64,000 nucleotides of DNA from Rhizobium sp. Leaf371 (lineage in GTDB: Bacteria > Pseudomonadota > Alphaproteobacteria > Rhizobiales > Rhizobiaceae). Positions 8,377 to 18,068 of this stretch are shown here, in pieces (the stretch's first letter is position 1; each line of letters opens with the position of its first letter). Location of the stretch: positions 780,083 to 844,082 of the forward strand of contig NZ_LMQB01000001.1 of the NCBI RefSeq assembly GCF_001424045.1. Reading direction: 5' to 3'. A model generated the notes under the pieces. It was not told the DNA's origin. It did no database searches and saw only the letters and a list, made by a program, of their open reading frames with translations. The translations under genes and the position numbers were made by a program.

Positions 8377-8690
8377 CGATGACTGACAAGGTCCTGACGG
8401 CCAACCGACTGTCCGACGGCATTTCCGTCTGGCTGGATGCGGCCGGCAACTGGGGCGAGAGCCTGCAGGATGCCTTCATCGCGCGTCATGCCGAAGCGGT
8501 GGCGGCGCTGGAGGCGGCCGGCAAGGCGGCCTTCGCCGACAACAAGGTGGTCGATGTCAACGTGATCGAGGTGGTGGAGATCGACGGCGTGCTGCGCCCC
8601 TCGCGCCTGCGCGAGCGGATCCGGGCGGAAGGGCCGACGATGGAGTATGCGCCGGGCTACAAGGGCCTGCATCATCTGGGTGCGGCGTAG
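8373..8690 (+). CDS. DUF2849 protein of the siroheme/sulfite reductase cluster
   Basis: 105 residues, overlapping cysG by 4 bases; two ATG codons (8373 and 8379) are possible and the second would start MTDKVLTANRL. The sequence LTANRLSDGISVWLDAAGNW and the C-terminal YAPGYKGLHHLG fit DUF2849, a family found almost only between cysG and cysI in alphaproteobacteria. No catalytic motif is visible; a role in assimilatory sulfite/nitrite reduction is inferred from context only. Confidence 0.88.
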   Translation: MTMTDKVLTANRLSDGISVWLDAAGNWGESLQDAFIARHAEAVAALEAAGKAAFADNKVVDVNVIEVVEIDGVLRPSRLRERIRAEGPTMEYAPGYKGLHHLGAA

Positions 8691-8939
8691 TCTGCCTTCA
8701 TGTGATGCGGGAGCCGGGTTTTCCGCGCATCGGCAGGAGGGACGCAGGACGCGCAAGACCTGCGGAGAGAAAACCGCGCGATTGCTTTTCCTGAAGCCAC
8801 GGCTGGTCTAAAGGAATGCATCAGCGGATGTGAGCATTGCGCGATCCTCGCCACGGTGTGCGGCGGGGTCGGGCCGGACAAGCGTCGCCTGCAGGAGCCC
8901 CAGGGGTTCGAGGGACGGGCGCCAGGGAAAAGACAAACG

Positions 8940-10613
8940 ATGTATCGCTACGACGAATTCGATCATGCCTTCGTATCGGCCCGCGTGGAGCAGTTTCGCG
9001 ACCAGGTGGAGCGGCGCCTTTCGGGCGAACTGGCCGAGGATGCCTTCAAGCCGCTGCGGCTGATGAACGGCGTCTACCTGCAGTTGCACGCCTACATGCT
9101 GCGCGTCGCCATTCCCTACGGCACGCTGAATGGCCGGCAGATGCGCATGCTGGCGCATATCGCGCGGACCTACGACCGCGGCTACGGGCATTTCACGACG
9201 CGGCAGAACATCCAGTACAACTGGCCGGCGCTGTCCGACACGCCGAACATCCTGGCCGATCTCGCCAGCGTCGAGATGCATGCCATCCAGACCTCGGGCA
9301 ACTGCATTCGCAACGTCACGGCCGACCATTTTGCCGGGGCTGCCGCCGACGAGGTCGCCGATCCCCGCCCCTATGCGGAGATCCTGCGGCAGTGGTCGTC
9401 GGTGCATCCGGAATTCTCGTTCCTGCCGCGCAAGTTCAAGATCGCCGTGACCGGTGCCGAGCGCGACCGCGCCGCGATCCAGGTGCACGATATCGGCCTG
9501 CACCTGAAGAAGGATGCGGAGGGCCGCATCGGCTTTGCCGTCTATGTCGGCGGCGGGCAGGGGCGCACGCCGATGATCGCCAAGAAGATCCGCGACTTCC
9601 TGCCGGAGGAAGACCTGCTCTCCTACACCACCGCGATCATGCGGGTGTACAATCTGCACGGCCGGCGCGACAACAAGTACAAGGCGCGCATCAAGATTCT
9701 CGTGCACGAGACCGGCGCCGAGGTGCTGGCCGGCCAGGTGGAGCAGGAATTCCTGCAACTCAAGAACACCGAGCTGAAGCTGCCCGACAGCGATATCGCG
9801 GCGATTTCCGCCTATTTCGCGCCGCCGGCCTTGGCCGAGCGGCCGGAAGGCTGGGCGAACCTTGCGAGCTGGAAGAAGGCCGATCCGGACTTCGCCCGCT
9901 GGGTGCAGCAGAACGTGGCGCCGCACAAGAACCCCGACTACGGCATGGTGACGATCTCGCTGAAGCCCATCGGCGGCATTCCGGGCGACGCGACCGACGT
10001 GCAGATGGAGGCCGTGGCCGAGATCGCCGAGGAGTATGCCTTCGACGAGATCCGCATCAGCCACGAGCAGAACATCATCCTGCCGCATGTGGCGCTGGCC
10101 GACCTCGAAGCCGTCTATCGCGGGCTGGTGGCGACGGGGCTGGCGACCGCGAATGCGGGGCTGATCACCGACATCATCGCCTGTCCCGGCCTCGACTATT
10201 GCGCGCTGGCGAACGCCCGCTCCATTCCGGTGGCGCAGGAGATTTCGACGCGCTTCGGCGATCCCGAACGGCAGGCCGACATCGGCGAGCTGAAGATCAA
10301 GATCTCCGGCTGCATCAATGCCTGCGGCCACCACCATGTCGGCCATATCGGTCTTCTCGGCGTCGAGAAGAAGGGCGCCGAGCTCTACCAGATCACGCTG
10401 GGCGGCTCCGGCGACGAGACGACCTCGATCGGCGAGATCATCGGGCGCGGTTTCGAGCCGGAAAAGGTGACGGATGCGGTGGAGACGATCGTCGATACCT
10501 ATCTCGGCCTGCGGCTGTCGAAGGAGGAGACCTTCCTCGCCGCCTATCGCCGCGTGGGCCCGCAGCCCTTCAAGGATGCGCTGTACGGCGCCAAGGAACA
10601 GGAAGCCGCCTGA
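8940..10613 (+). CDS. cysI: Siroheme/4Fe-4S nitrite/sulfite reductase
   Basis: 557-residue assimilatory reductase. Cysteines at 415, 421, 458 and 462 (CPGLDYC and CINAC) form the ligand set of the siroheme-coupled 4Fe-4S cluster, and RGYGHFTTRQNIQ near 80-92 is the substrate-side motif of the family. It catalyses six-electron reduction of sulfite to sulfide (nitrite also possible). ATG at 8940 begins the conserved N-terminus; an upstream ATG at 8856 adds unconserved sequence. The ~250-base gap before it may hold its own promoter, which I cannot place. Confidence 0.93.
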   Translation: MYRYDEFDHAFVSARVEQFRDQVERRLSGELAEDAFKPLRLMNGVYLQLHAYMLRVAIPYGTLNGRQMRMLAHIARTYDRGYGHFTTRQNIQYNWPALSDTPNILADLASVEMHAIQTSGNCIRNVTADHFAGAAADEVADPRPYAEILRQWSSVHPEFSFLPRKFKIAVTGAERDRAAIQVHDIGLHLKKDAEGRIGFAVYVGGGQGRTPMIAKKIRDFLPEEDLLSYTTAIMRVYNLHGRRDNKYKARIKILVHETGAEVLAGQVEQEFLQLKNTELKLPDSDIAAISAYFAPPALAERPEGWANLASWKKADPDFARWVQQNVAPHKNPDYGMVTISLKPIGGIPGDATDVQMEAVAEIAEEYAFDEIRISHEQNIILPHVALADLEAVYRGLVATGLATANAGLITDIIACPGLDYCALANARSIPVAQEISTRFGDPERQADIGELKIKISGCINACGHHHVGHIGLLGVEKKGAELYQITLGGSGDETTSIGEIIGRGFEPEKVTDAVETIVDTYLGLRLSKEETFLAAYRRVGPQPFKDALYGAKEQEAA

Positions 10614-10614
10614 G

Positions 10615-11127
10615 ATGACGCAGATCTGGAAGACGACCGGCTTCGTGACCGACGACCCCTGGGTGATCGAAACGGAGGGGAGCGAGACCGACGAGACGCA
10701 GGCGGGCTCCAACGAGCGGGCGATCCACGGGCTGACGACCTTCATCGAGAAGGCGGAGGCCGGCGAGACCGGGCTCGGCGTGCTGGTGAACCCGGCCGAC
10801 GACGTGGCGCGGCTGCAGCCCTATCTCGACCGCATCGCGCTCGTCGCGGTGGCGTTTCCCGCCTTCAACGACGGGCGGGCGTTCAGCCATGCCTCGCTGC
10901 TGCGCGCGCGGCTGAAATTCGACGGCGAGATCCGGGCGATCGGCGACGTGCTGATCGACCAGGTGCCGCTGATGCTGCGCTGTGGCATCGACAGCTTCGC
11001 TGTGACGAACCCGACGGCGCTGAAGCGGCTCGGGGAAGGGCGGCTGCCGGGCATCGAGCAGCATTACCAGCCGACGGCGCGGCCCGCGCCTGACGCTGGC
11101 TCCTACAGCTGGCGCCGGGTTTCCTGA
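10615..11127 (+). CDS. DUF934 protein (CysX-like partner of sulfite reductase)
   Basis: 170 residues starting one base after the cysI stop (TGAGATG), so co-translated with it. The core VLVNPADDVARLQPYLDRIALVAVAFPAFNDGR and ARLKFDGEIRAIGDVL match DUF934, which regularly follows cysI in proteobacteria. Biochemical role not established. Many genomes carry cysH after this gene; here the next gene is fpr, 262 bases away, and no cysH is present in the window. Confidence 0.9.
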   Translation: MTQIWKTTGFVTDDPWVIETEGSETDETQAGSNERAIHGLTTFIEKAEAGETGLGVLVNPADDVARLQPYLDRIALVAVAFPAFNDGRAFSHASLLRARLKFDGEIRAIGDVLIDQVPLMLRCGIDSFAVTNPTALKRLGEGRLPGIEQHYQPTARPAPDAGSYSWRRVS

Positions 11128-11203
11128 CCGTCCTTTCCTGGCAGGCCTTTCCTGGCAGTCCGGGCGGGCCAGGGGTGCTGGCGCTCCTGATCCCCTAGGG
11201 CTT

Positions 11204-11242
11204 GCCAATCTGCCGCGCCAATCTCCTGCGCCAATCTCCCGC
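11204..11242. repeat. 13-bp tandem repeat, three copies, upstream of fpr
   Basis: Copies GCCAATCTGCCGC, GCCAATCTCCTGC and GCCAATCTCCCGC lie head to tail. A separate direct repeat CCTTTCCTGGCAG occurs at 11132-11144 and 11146-11158. Both are in the untranslated gap between DUF934 and fpr. Confidence 0.75.
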
Positions 11243-11389
11243 GGGGGCAATTTTTGAAACGGAATTGCTTTCCTTGGGCGCCGGTTTGGAATATTCCGCG
11301 CATGAAAACCTGAGAGGCGCTGTCAGCCTTTCGCTCGCTCCCGTCGACGCGCTTCGGCTCGCCGCACCCCATGAGGATGAGACGCACAG

Positions 11390-12202
11390 ATGAATGCTCC
11401 GGCCAAGACCGAGGATTTCGCCGCGACCGTACCGGCCGGCGTGTTTGCCGAGACCGTGACCAGCGTCACGCATTATACCGACCGGCTGTTCCGCTTCCGC
11501 ATGACCCGGCCTGCGGGCTTCCGCTTCCGCTCGGGCGAGTTCGCCATGATCGGCCTGATGGTCGAGGGCAAGCCGGTCTACCGCGCCTATTCGATCGCCA
11601 GCCCCGCCTGGGACGAGGAACTGGAGTTCTTCTCGATCAAGGTGCCGGACGGGCCGCTGACCTCGCATCTCCAGGCGATCCAGCCCGGCGACCAGGTGCT
11701 GATGCGCAAGAAGCCGACGGGCACGCTGGTGCTGGACGCGCTGACGCCCGGCAAGCGGCTCTACATGTTTTCGACCGGCACCGGCGTTGCCCCCTTTGCC
11801 AGCCTGATCCGCGATCCGGAAACCTTCGAGAAGTTCGACGAGGTCATCCTGACCCATACGACGCGCGATGTGGCGGAGCTGAAATACGGCTTCGACCTGA
11901 TCGAGGAAATCCGCAACCATGAATTCCTGGCCGACGTGGTCGGCGACAAATTGCGCCACTATGCGACGGCGACGCGTGAGGATTTTCCGTTCCGCGGCCG
12001 CATCACCGACCTCATCCGCAACGGCAAGCTCTTTACCGACCTCGGCGTGCCCGCCTTCGATCCGGCGATCGACCGCGGCATGATCTGCGGCTCGACGGAG
12101 ATGCTGAAGGAAACCAAGCTGCTGCTCGAAGAGGCCGGTTTGAACGAAGGCGCGAACAACAAGCCGGGCGAGTTCGTGATCGAACGGGCGTTTGTCGGGT
12201 AG
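11390..12202 (+). CDS. fpr: Ferredoxin--NADP(+) reductase
   Basis: 270 residues. FAD-binding barrel with YRAYS at 64-68 (R-x-Y-S motif) and NADP domain with STGTGVAPFASLI and CGSTEML; the C-terminus FVIERAFVG is usual for the bacterial Fpr subclass. Transfers electrons between NADPH and ferredoxin or flavodoxin; next to cysI it is a plausible electron source for sulfite reduction (inference). A strong terminator follows. A 10-bp palindrome GGAATATTCC (11288-11297) lies about 90 bases upstream of the ATG and may be an operator. Confidence 0.93.
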   Translation: MNAPAKTEDFAATVPAGVFAETVTSVTHYTDRLFRFRMTRPAGFRFRSGEFAMIGLMVEGKPVYRAYSIASPAWDEELEFFSIKVPDGPLTSHLQAIQPGDQVLMRKKPTGTLVLDALTPGKRLYMFSTGTGVAPFASLIRDPETFEKFDEVILTHTTRDVAELKYGFDLIEEIRNHEFLADVVGDKLRHYATATREDFPFRGRITDLIRNGKLFTDLGVPAFDPAIDRGMICGSTEMLKETKLLLEEAGLNEGANNKPGEFVIERAFVG

Positions 12203-12226
12203 GGTAGTTCGTCTTGCGAAAGGTTT

Positions 12227-12260
12227 AAGGCTGGAGGGATATCGTCCCTCCGGCCTTTTT
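12227..12260 (+). terminator. Rho-independent terminator after fpr
   Basis: Thirteen-pair stem (AAGGCTGGAGGGA with TCCCTCCGGCCTT, one T-G pair), five-base loop, then a T-run. It also faces the 3' end of the convergent RTX protease gene. Confidence 0.85.
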
Positions 12261-12264
12261 CGTG

Positions 12265-14511
12265 TCAGACGATGAAATAGTCCGAACGGAAGGTCACGGC
12301 ATCGTCGAAGGCGATGGTGAAATCGGCGGTGCCGTCGCCGTTGGTGTCGCCATAGACGAAGGACGAGGTCGACAGGGTGACGTAGCGCAGCTGGCCGGCC
12401 GTGTTCGAGAAGGCCGCGCCGCCGATGAGGCTGAAGTGCTGGACGCCGCCGATGACGAGATTGGAATCGATGCCCGAGACGTCGATCCGGTCGCCGGAGG
12501 TGCCGGAAAAGTCGGTGATCAGGTCCCGCGCGGAGGAGGACGGACCGGACTCCTGCGTGGCGGCATAGACGAAGGTGTCCGCCCCGGCGCCGCCGGTCAG
12601 CGTGTCCAGCCCGGCACCGCCGATGAGGCGGTCGTTGCCGTTGCCGCCATTGAGGCTATCGCGACCATTGCCGCCGATCAGGATGTTTGCGCCGGTGTCG
12701 CCGGTCAGCTGGTCGTCGAAGGCCGATCCGATCAGCCCCGAGATCGACGCATAGGTGTCGCCGGCCGCAAAGCCGGTGTTTGCAGAGGCTTTGCCGAGAT
12801 TGGCGATGACGCCGGCGGTGGCATCCTCGTAGGAGGCGAGATCGGTGCCGGCGCCGCCATAGAGCTTGTCGGCGCCGGCCCCGCCGATGAGCGTGTCGTT
12901 GCCGCTGTCGCCCGACAGCACATCCCGGCCGGCGCCGCCGCGCAGCGTATTGGCGGAGGCATTGCCGGCGAGGAGATCGTCGAAGGCCGAGCCGGTGAGG
13001 TGCTCGATGGAGCCGTAGATATCGCCCGCGGCAAAGCCGGTGTTGCGCGACGCGTTCAACAGGTTGGCCGTGACGCCGGCGGTCGCATCTTCGTAAGAGG
13101 CGGTGTCCGAGCCGCCATTGCCGTTCAGCCTGTCGGCGCCGATGCCGCCGATCAGCACGTCGCTGCCACCGCCGCCCGACAGGGTGTCGTTGCCGGCACC
13201 GCCCTTCAGCACGTTGGCGGCGGCGTCGCCGATGAGGCTGTCGGCGTAGGCCGAGCCTGTGAGGTTCTCGATCGACACATAGACATCGCCGGCGGCGATG
13301 CCCGTGTTGAGCGACGACTGCGTCAGGTTTGCCAGCACGCCGGCCTTGGCGTCCTCATAGGAAGCCGTATCCGTGCCGCTGCCGCCATCGAGCGTATCGG
13401 CGCCGATGCCGCCGACGAGGATGTCGTTGCCGGTCAATCCGAAGAGCTTGTCGTTGCCGGCGTTTCCAAACAGCTTGTTCTGGACCTGATTGCCGACGAT
13501 CCGGTCGTTGCCGGAACCGCCGAGCACGTTTTCGATCAGCGACGCCGTGTTGTTCTTGTAGAGCAGCGCGTTGAAGATGTTGCCGCGGGCGTGGCCATTG
13601 TTCGGGCCGCCGCCGAGGTCGGCGGTCTGGCCGGTGCTGAAGAGCGAGTATTTGCCGGGCTGCAGGTCGATCGACAGGGCGGTCTTGTAGGCGGAGAGGT
13701 CGAACGTATCGGTGCCGCCGCCATCCCATATGGTTGCGAAGATCCTGTTGGCGCCGGGCGCGATGGTGACCACGCCGTCGATGATCGTCTGGCCGCTGTC
13801 GGGCGTCCAGCGATAGACCGTGTTGCCGTTCATGACGGTGTAATCCGCGCCGTACATGGCCTGGAGGGCGGCGATGTCGAGCGACATGAAGCTTTGCGGC
13901 GCATCGTTGAGCCCGTAGCTGTAGCCCGTCAGCGGTGCGCCGATATAGGCGCGGTACGTCATGATGCTGTATTCGACACTGTCGACATTGGACGGAAGGG
14001 CGGCATCCTCATGGCCGTGCTTCAGGCCGAGGGCGTGGCCGATCTCATGCCCCATCGTGTGCCAGGCATAGGTGCCGATCTTGGGCGAGCGATAGTCGTA
14101 TTCCGTGCCGGCATAGGCCGTGCCGAACCAGACGTCGCCCGCGGAGTCATAGTTCCCGGGATAGAAGGCGTAGGCGGTGGGGTCGGCCGTCGGGGATTCG
14201 GCAAAGCGCAGCGTCGCATTCGTCGCCGATCCCGCTGCGAATTTCAGGAGCGTGAAGCCTTCGACCGAGAAACCGTCATTGGCCGCCGGTCCGGAGGATT
14301 GCTCCAGGAAGAACAGGGCTGCCTTCTGCTGCGCCAGCGACACCGGAGCGACATCCCTATATGTCCCGCTCGTATAGGTATAGGCCGACGTGGTGGTCGG
14401 GAAGGCATAGGTCAGCGTCGCCGCATTCCAGGCATTGCCCGAGAGCAACCCGTCGATCAGGGGATTGCCGGTGTTGGCGATCAATTTGGAGGGGGTATAC
14501 AATCCGGTCAT
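12265..14511 (-). CDS. Serralysin-like RTX metalloprotease (M10)
   Basis: 748 residues. The catalytic zinc motif [11 protein letters not shown] is at 155-165 with the Met-turn SIMTY at 182-186, so the M10 metzincin domain is complete. About residues 330-650 carry RTX nonapeptides (GG-x-G-x-D). The C-terminal domain has the serralysin pattern [21 protein letters not shown] and ends SDYFIV, an acidic residue followed by hydrophobic ones as in type I secretion signals. There is no N-terminal signal peptide, as expected for type I export. No ABC/MFP export genes lie nearby. Three 88-residue modules repeat in tandem. Confidence 0.9.
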   Translation of the reverse strand: MTGLYTPSKLIANTGNPLIDGLLSGNAWNAATLTYAFPTTTSAYTYTSGTYRDVAPVSLAQQKAALFFLEQSSGPAANDGFSVEGFTLLKFAAGSATNATLRFAESPTADPTAYAFYPGNYDSAGDVWFGTAYAGTEYDYRSPKIGTYAWHTMGHEIGHALGLKHGHEDAALPSNVDSVEYSIMTYRAYIGAPLTGYSYGLNDAPQSFMSLDIAALQAMYGADYTVMNGNTVYRWTPDSGQTIIDGVVTIAPGANRIFATIWDGGGTDTFDLSAYKTALSIDLQPGKYSLFSTGQTADLGGGPNNGHARGNIFNALLYKNNTASLIENVLGGSGNDRIVGNQVQNKLFGNAGNDKLFGLTGNDILVGGIGADTLDGGSGTDTASYEDAKAGVLANLTQSSLNTGIAAGDVYVSIENLTGSAYADSLIGDAAANVLKGGAGNDTLSGGGGSDVLIGGIGADRLNGNGGSDTASYEDATAGVTANLLNASRNTGFAAGDIYGSIEHLTGSAFDDLLAGNASANTLRGGAGRDVLSGDSGNDTLIGGAGADKLYGGAGTDLASYEDATAGVIANLGKASANTGFAAGDTYASISGLIGSAFDDQLTGDTGANILIGGNGRDSLNGGNGNDRLIGGAGLDTLTGGAGADTFVYAATQESGPSSSARDLITDFSGTSGDRIDVSGIDSNLVIGGVQHFSLIGGAAFSNTAGQLRYVTLSTSSFVYGDTNGDGTADFTIAFDDAVTFRSDYFIV
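12640..13410. repeat. Three tandem 264-bp modules inside the RTX protease gene
   Basis: The encoded block with S-Y-E-D-A, N-T-G-x-A-A-G-D, S-I-x-x-L-x-G-S-A and an RTX stretch recurs three times; the codons for the Tyr-Glu of SYEDA lie near 13353, 13089 and 12825, exactly 264 bases apart. Boundaries given here are approximate. Confidence 0.8.
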
Positions 14512-14733
14512 GACGCTGTGCCTTGGAGAAAAACGGGCGTTCGAACGCGGTCCGTTTCCGTCGGACAGACCATGCTTGATAAGCGGTACAGGGTGGCTCT
14601 TTGGGGGTCAAGGTGGCGTCTGCAACTTGGGTTAAGGGCGTGCAACCCCATTGTGCGGACGATGCGGTTTCGGTGACCGGCGGCGCACGCAAAAACCAGT
14701 GAAGAGAAAACGGGCCAGGAGAAAACTGACCAA

Positions 14734-14770
14734 GAAAAACCCTCCGGTGAAGGCGGGTTCACCGGAGGGT
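14734..14770 (-). terminator. Rho-independent terminator of the aap operon
   Basis: Perfect 13-base arms (14739-14751 and 14758-14770) around a 6-base loop; read on the minus strand the stem ACCCTCCGGTGAA...TTCACCGGAGGGT is followed by TTTTTC. Located just beyond aapP. Confidence 0.92.
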
Positions 14771-14811
14771 CTGGTTTCGTCCTTGCGATCCGGCCCGCGG
14801 CCGACGTGGAT

Positions 14812-15582
14812 CTAGTGCAGGATCTGGCTGAGGAACAGCTTGGTGCGCTCGTGCTGCGGATTGTCGAAGAATTCGGCGGGCGCGTTCTGTTCGACGATCT
14901 GGCCCTGGTCCATGAAGATGACGCGATTGGCGACCTGGCGGGCGAAGCCCATTTCGTGGGTGACGCAGAGCATGGTCATGCCTTCCTCGGCAAGGCTCAC
15001 CATGGTGTCGAGCACTTCCTTGACCATTTCCGGATCGAGTGCCGAGGTCGGCTCGTCGAAGAGCAGGATTTTTGGCTTCATGCAGAGCGCCCGGGCGATG
15101 GCGACGCGCTGCTGCTGGCCGCCCGAGAGCTGGCCCGGATACTTGTTCGCCTGCTCGGGGATCTTGACGCGCTGCAGATAGTGCATCGCGATCTCCTCGG
15201 CCTGCTTCTTCGGCATCTTGCGGACCCAGATGGGGGCCAGCGTGCAGTTTTCGAGAATGGTCAGGTGCGGGAAGAGGTTGAAGTGCTGGAACACCATGCC
15301 GACCTCGCGGCGCACCTCGTCGATCTTCTTCAGATCGTTGGTGAGCTCGATGCCGTCGACGACGATCGTGCCCTTCTGGTGTTCCTCCAGACGGTTGATG
15401 CAGCGGATCATCGTCGACTTGCCGGAGCCCGAGGGGCCGGCGATGACGATGCGCTCGCCGCGCATGACCTTCAGGTTGATGTCGCGCAGCACGTGGAAAT
15501 CCCCGTACCACTTATTCATGCCGACGATCTCGATGGCGACGTCGGTGGACGAAACAGTCAAATTCTGGGCGGCTGCAGCCAT
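14812..15582 (-). CDS. aapP: General L-amino acid ABC transporter, ATP-binding protein
   Basis: 256-residue ATPase of the polar amino acid family: Walker [10 protein letters not shown] at 49-57, Q-loop [10 protein letters not shown] near 98-107, signature LSGGQ at 152-156, Walker B ending DEPTS at 176-180, His-switch THE near 208-210. It energises the AapQM channel for uptake of a broad range of L-amino acids. The start at 15582 gives the family N-terminus; it is 14 bases downstream of aapM. The operon's terminator follows. Confidence 0.95.
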   Translation of the reverse strand: MAAAAQNLTVSSTDVAIEIVGMNKWYGDFHVLRDINLKVMRGERIVIAGPSGSGKSTMIRCINRLEEHQKGTIVVDGIELTNDLKKIDEVRREVGMVFQHFNLFPHLTILENCTLAPIWVRKMPKKQAEEIAMHYLQRVKIPEQANKYPGQLSGGQQQRVAIARALCMKPKILLFDEPTSALDPEMVKEVLDTMVSLAEEGMTMLCVTHEMGFARQVANRVIFMDQGQIVEQNAPAEFFDNPQHERTKLFLSQILH

Positions 15583-15596
15583 GGTCAATCCCCTGA

Positions 15597-16751
15597 TTAT
15601 CGTTTGTGGCCGGTGTCGAGGCGACGCTCGACGAAGGCGGAATAGCGTGACATGCCGAAGCAGAAGATCCAGAAGACGAACCCTGCAAAGACGAGGCCCG
15701 TCATCGGCGTGACCGGCGTGCTCCAGGCGCTGTCGCCAAAGCTGGCCTTCACGATGCCGAGCAGGTCGTACATCGAGATGATGGTGACGAGCGAGGTATC
15801 CTTGAACAGGCCGATGAAGGTGTTGACGATGCCGGGAATGACCAGCTTGATCGCCTGCGGCAGGATGATGAAGGCCGTCTTGGTGAAGTAGTTGAGGCCG
15901 AGCGCGTCTGCCGCCTCGTACTGCCCCTTCGGAATGGCCTGGAGGCCGCCGCGGATGACCTCGGCCATATAGGCGGCGGCGAAGATGGAGACCCCGACCA
16001 ACGCCCGCAGGAACTTGTCGAAATTGGTGCCGGGCGGCAGGAACAGCGGCAGAAGGACGCTGGCCATGAACAGCACGGTGATCAGCGGCACGCCGCGGAT
16101 GAGCTCGATGAAGAAGACGCAGGCGGTCTTGATGATCGGCATTTCCGAGCGCCGTCCGAGCGCCAGCACGATGCCGAGCGGCAGCGAGACGGCGATGCCG
16201 ACGAAGGACAGGATGAGCGTGACCATGAGCCCGCCCCAGAGCGAGGTCTCGACATAGGACAGGCCGAACCAGCCGCCGAGCAGCAGCACATAGGCGATGA
16301 TCGGCATGACGATGAGGAGCAGGATGGCGTTCAGCCCCTTGCGCGGCGCCTTCGGCATCAGGAAGGGAATGAGCAGCGCGACGGCGAGGGCGAGCACGGC
16401 GAGCGGCCGCCACAGTTCTGCGCGCGGATAGGAGCCGAACATGAACTGCACGAAGCGGTCGTTGACATAGGCCCAGCAGGCGCCGCTCCAGCCATCCGGC
16501 TGGATGCCGCCCTGGACGGTCGTGGTGCAGACCGAGCGGTCGGCGCCCGTCCAGACGGCCTGGACGAACAGCCAGTTCAGCGCGCCGGGCAGGTACCAGA
16601 CGACGGCAAGCAGGGCGACGAGCGACAGGACGCTGTCGGTCGGGGTGGCGAACAGGTTCTTGCGCAGCCAGCCGACAGCCGAGGCGTCGGAGGTGGGCGG
16701 CTTTTCCTGCGGGAGGACGTCGCGGCGGACGTAGGCGATATCAGCGGCCAT
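15597..16751 (-). CDS. aapM: General L-amino acid ABC transporter, permease AapM
   Basis: 384-residue inner-membrane permease, longer than ordinary HisM-like permeases (about 230) because of the extra N-terminal membrane region (helices near 40-60 and 115-160) characteristic of AapM/AapQ. The conserved coupling loop [24 protein letters not shown] is present near residue 265-290. Pairs with AapQ. It starts one base after the aapQ stop, consistent with translational coupling. Confidence 0.95.
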   Translation of the reverse strand: MAADIAYVRRDVLPQEKPPTSDASAVGWLRKNLFATPTDSVLSLVALLAVVWYLPGALNWLFVQAVWTGADRSVCTTTVQGGIQPDGWSGACWAYVNDRFVQFMFGSYPRAELWRPLAVLALAVALLIPFLMPKAPRKGLNAILLLIVMPIIAYVLLLGGWFGLSYVETSLWGGLMVTLILSFVGIAVSLPLGIVLALGRRSEMPIIKTACVFFIELIRGVPLITVLFMASVLLPLFLPPGTNFDKFLRALVGVSIFAAAYMAEVIRGGLQAIPKGQYEAADALGLNYFTKTAFIILPQAIKLVIPGIVNTFIGLFKDTSLVTIISMYDLLGIVKASFGDSAWSTPVTPMTGLVFAGFVFWIFCFGMSRYSAFVERRLDTGHKR

Positions 16752-16752
16752 A

Positions 16753-17964
16753 TCAGCGCTCCACCAATGCCATGCGGGCGTTGAACCAGTTCATGAACAG
16801 CGAGGTGATCAGACTGATCGAGACGTAGATCAGCATCCAGATCGAGATGATCTCGATCGAGCGCCCCGTCTGGTTGAGGATCGTGTTGCCGACGGCCACG
16901 AGATCGTAGAAGCCGACGGCGACGGCGAGCGAGGAGTTCTTGATCAGGTTGAGGTACTGCGAGGTGAGCGGCGGGATGATGATCCGCATGGCCTGGGGCA
17001 GGACGACGAGGCGGGTCGCAAGGTTCGAGCGCAGGCCGAGCGCGTAGGACGCCTCGGTCTGGCCGGAGGCGACGCCGCGGATGCCGGCGCGGACGATCTC
17101 GGCGATGAAGGCGGCCGTGTAGAACGAGAGCGACAGATAGAGCGACAGGAACTCGGGCCCGACGACCATGCCGCCGCGCATGTTGAAGGAGCCGGGAATG
17201 GGATAATCGAGCGTCATCGGCATGCCGAGCGCGAAGAACACGACGAGCGGCAGCGCGACGATCAGCCCCAGATTGACGAGGAGCACCGGCGGGCGGTTGC
17301 CGGTCTTCAGCTGGTGGGCGCCGGCCCAGCGCGTGAAGGCGATGGCCGCGACGACGCCGAGCGCGAAGACGGCGGCGACATAGACGAAGGTTTCGCCGGG
17401 AACGGGCGCCGGGAAATAGATGCCGCGGTTGCTGACGAAGAAGAAGGCGTCCGGATTGTCCTTCACATGCTGGAAGATGGTGCGGACGTTCGGCAGCAGC
17501 GCGAGCACGCCGAGATACCAGAAGAAGATGACGAGCAGCGGCGGGATGTTGCGGAACACCTCGACATAGACGGTGCAGAGCTTGGCGATCAGCCAGTTCT
17601 TCGACAGGCGGCCGATGCCGACGAGAAGACCGACGATCGTGGCCGTGATGATGCCCCAGAAGGCGACGAGCAGGGTGTTGAGGAGGCCGACCTGCAGGGC
17701 GCGGAAATAGATCGAGTCCGGCGAATAGGCGATCAGCGTCTGGCCGATGTCGAAGCCGGCGCGGCTGTTGAGGAAGCCGAAGCCCGTGGACATGCCGTTG
17801 CGCGCGAGGTTGGCCGCGACGTTATGGGCGGCGTAATAGACCGCGCTGCCGACGATGAGCACGGTCGCGATCTGGAAGAGAATGCTTCGGAAAGCCGGAT
17901 TATAAATCAGCGACACCGACGGTCGGTGTTCGCCGCCCTCGGTGCGGACGTCGTTTGCAGCCAT
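16753..17964 (-). CDS. aapQ: General L-amino acid ABC transporter, permease AapQ
   Basis: 403-residue permease with an N-terminal anchor (about 28-46), a first conserved segment near 85-120, a variable periplasmic/hydrophobic insertion of about 100 residues, and the C-terminal coupling loop [24 protein letters not shown]. Partner of AapM in the heteromeric channel. A strong hairpin separates it from aapJ, which probably lowers its expression relative to the binding protein. Confidence 0.95.
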   Translation of the reverse strand: MAANDVRTEGGEHRPSVSLIYNPAFRSILFQIATVLIVGSAVYYAAHNVAANLARNGMSTGFGFLNSRAGFDIGQTLIAYSPDSIYFRALQVGLLNTLLVAFWGIITATIVGLLVGIGRLSKNWLIAKLCTVYVEVFRNIPPLLVIFFWYLGVLALLPNVRTIFQHVKDNPDAFFFVSNRGIYFPAPVPGETFVYVAAVFALGVVAAIAFTRWAGAHQLKTGNRPPVLLVNLGLIVALPLVVFFALGMPMTLDYPIPGSFNMRGGMVVGPEFLSLYLSLSFYTAAFIAEIVRAGIRGVASGQTEASYALGLRSNLATRLVVLPQAMRIIIPPLTSQYLNLIKNSSLAVAVGFYDLVAVGNTILNQTGRSIEIISIWMLIYVSISLITSLFMNWFNARMALVER

Positions 17965-18015
17965 TCACTTGTCCCCTGTCGGTCACCCTTTTTTCCGGGT
18001 GTTCAAGACGTTGAG

Positions 18016-18056
18016 GAAGAGGCGGGCCGGCCGCGGTGGACGCGGCCCGCCTCTTC
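18016..18056 (-). promoter_or_regulatory. Intercistronic hairpin between aapJ and aapQ
   Basis: Perfect 14-bp arms GAAGAGGCGGGCCG and CGGCCCGCCTCTTC with a 13-base loop, lying 12 bases past the aapJ stop. No long U-run follows, so it looks like an mRNA-stabilising/partial-termination structure of the sort found after abundant binding-protein genes rather than a full terminator. Confidence 0.75.
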
Positions 18057-18068
18057 TGTGCGTGTGGT

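Noticed and set aside
12262-14676. About 800-codon open frame opposite the RTX protease with repetitive Ala/Gly/Val-rich sequence
   Set aside because: Its periodicity mirrors the RTX modules on the true strand; the real frame contains the [11 protein letters not shown] catalytic site.
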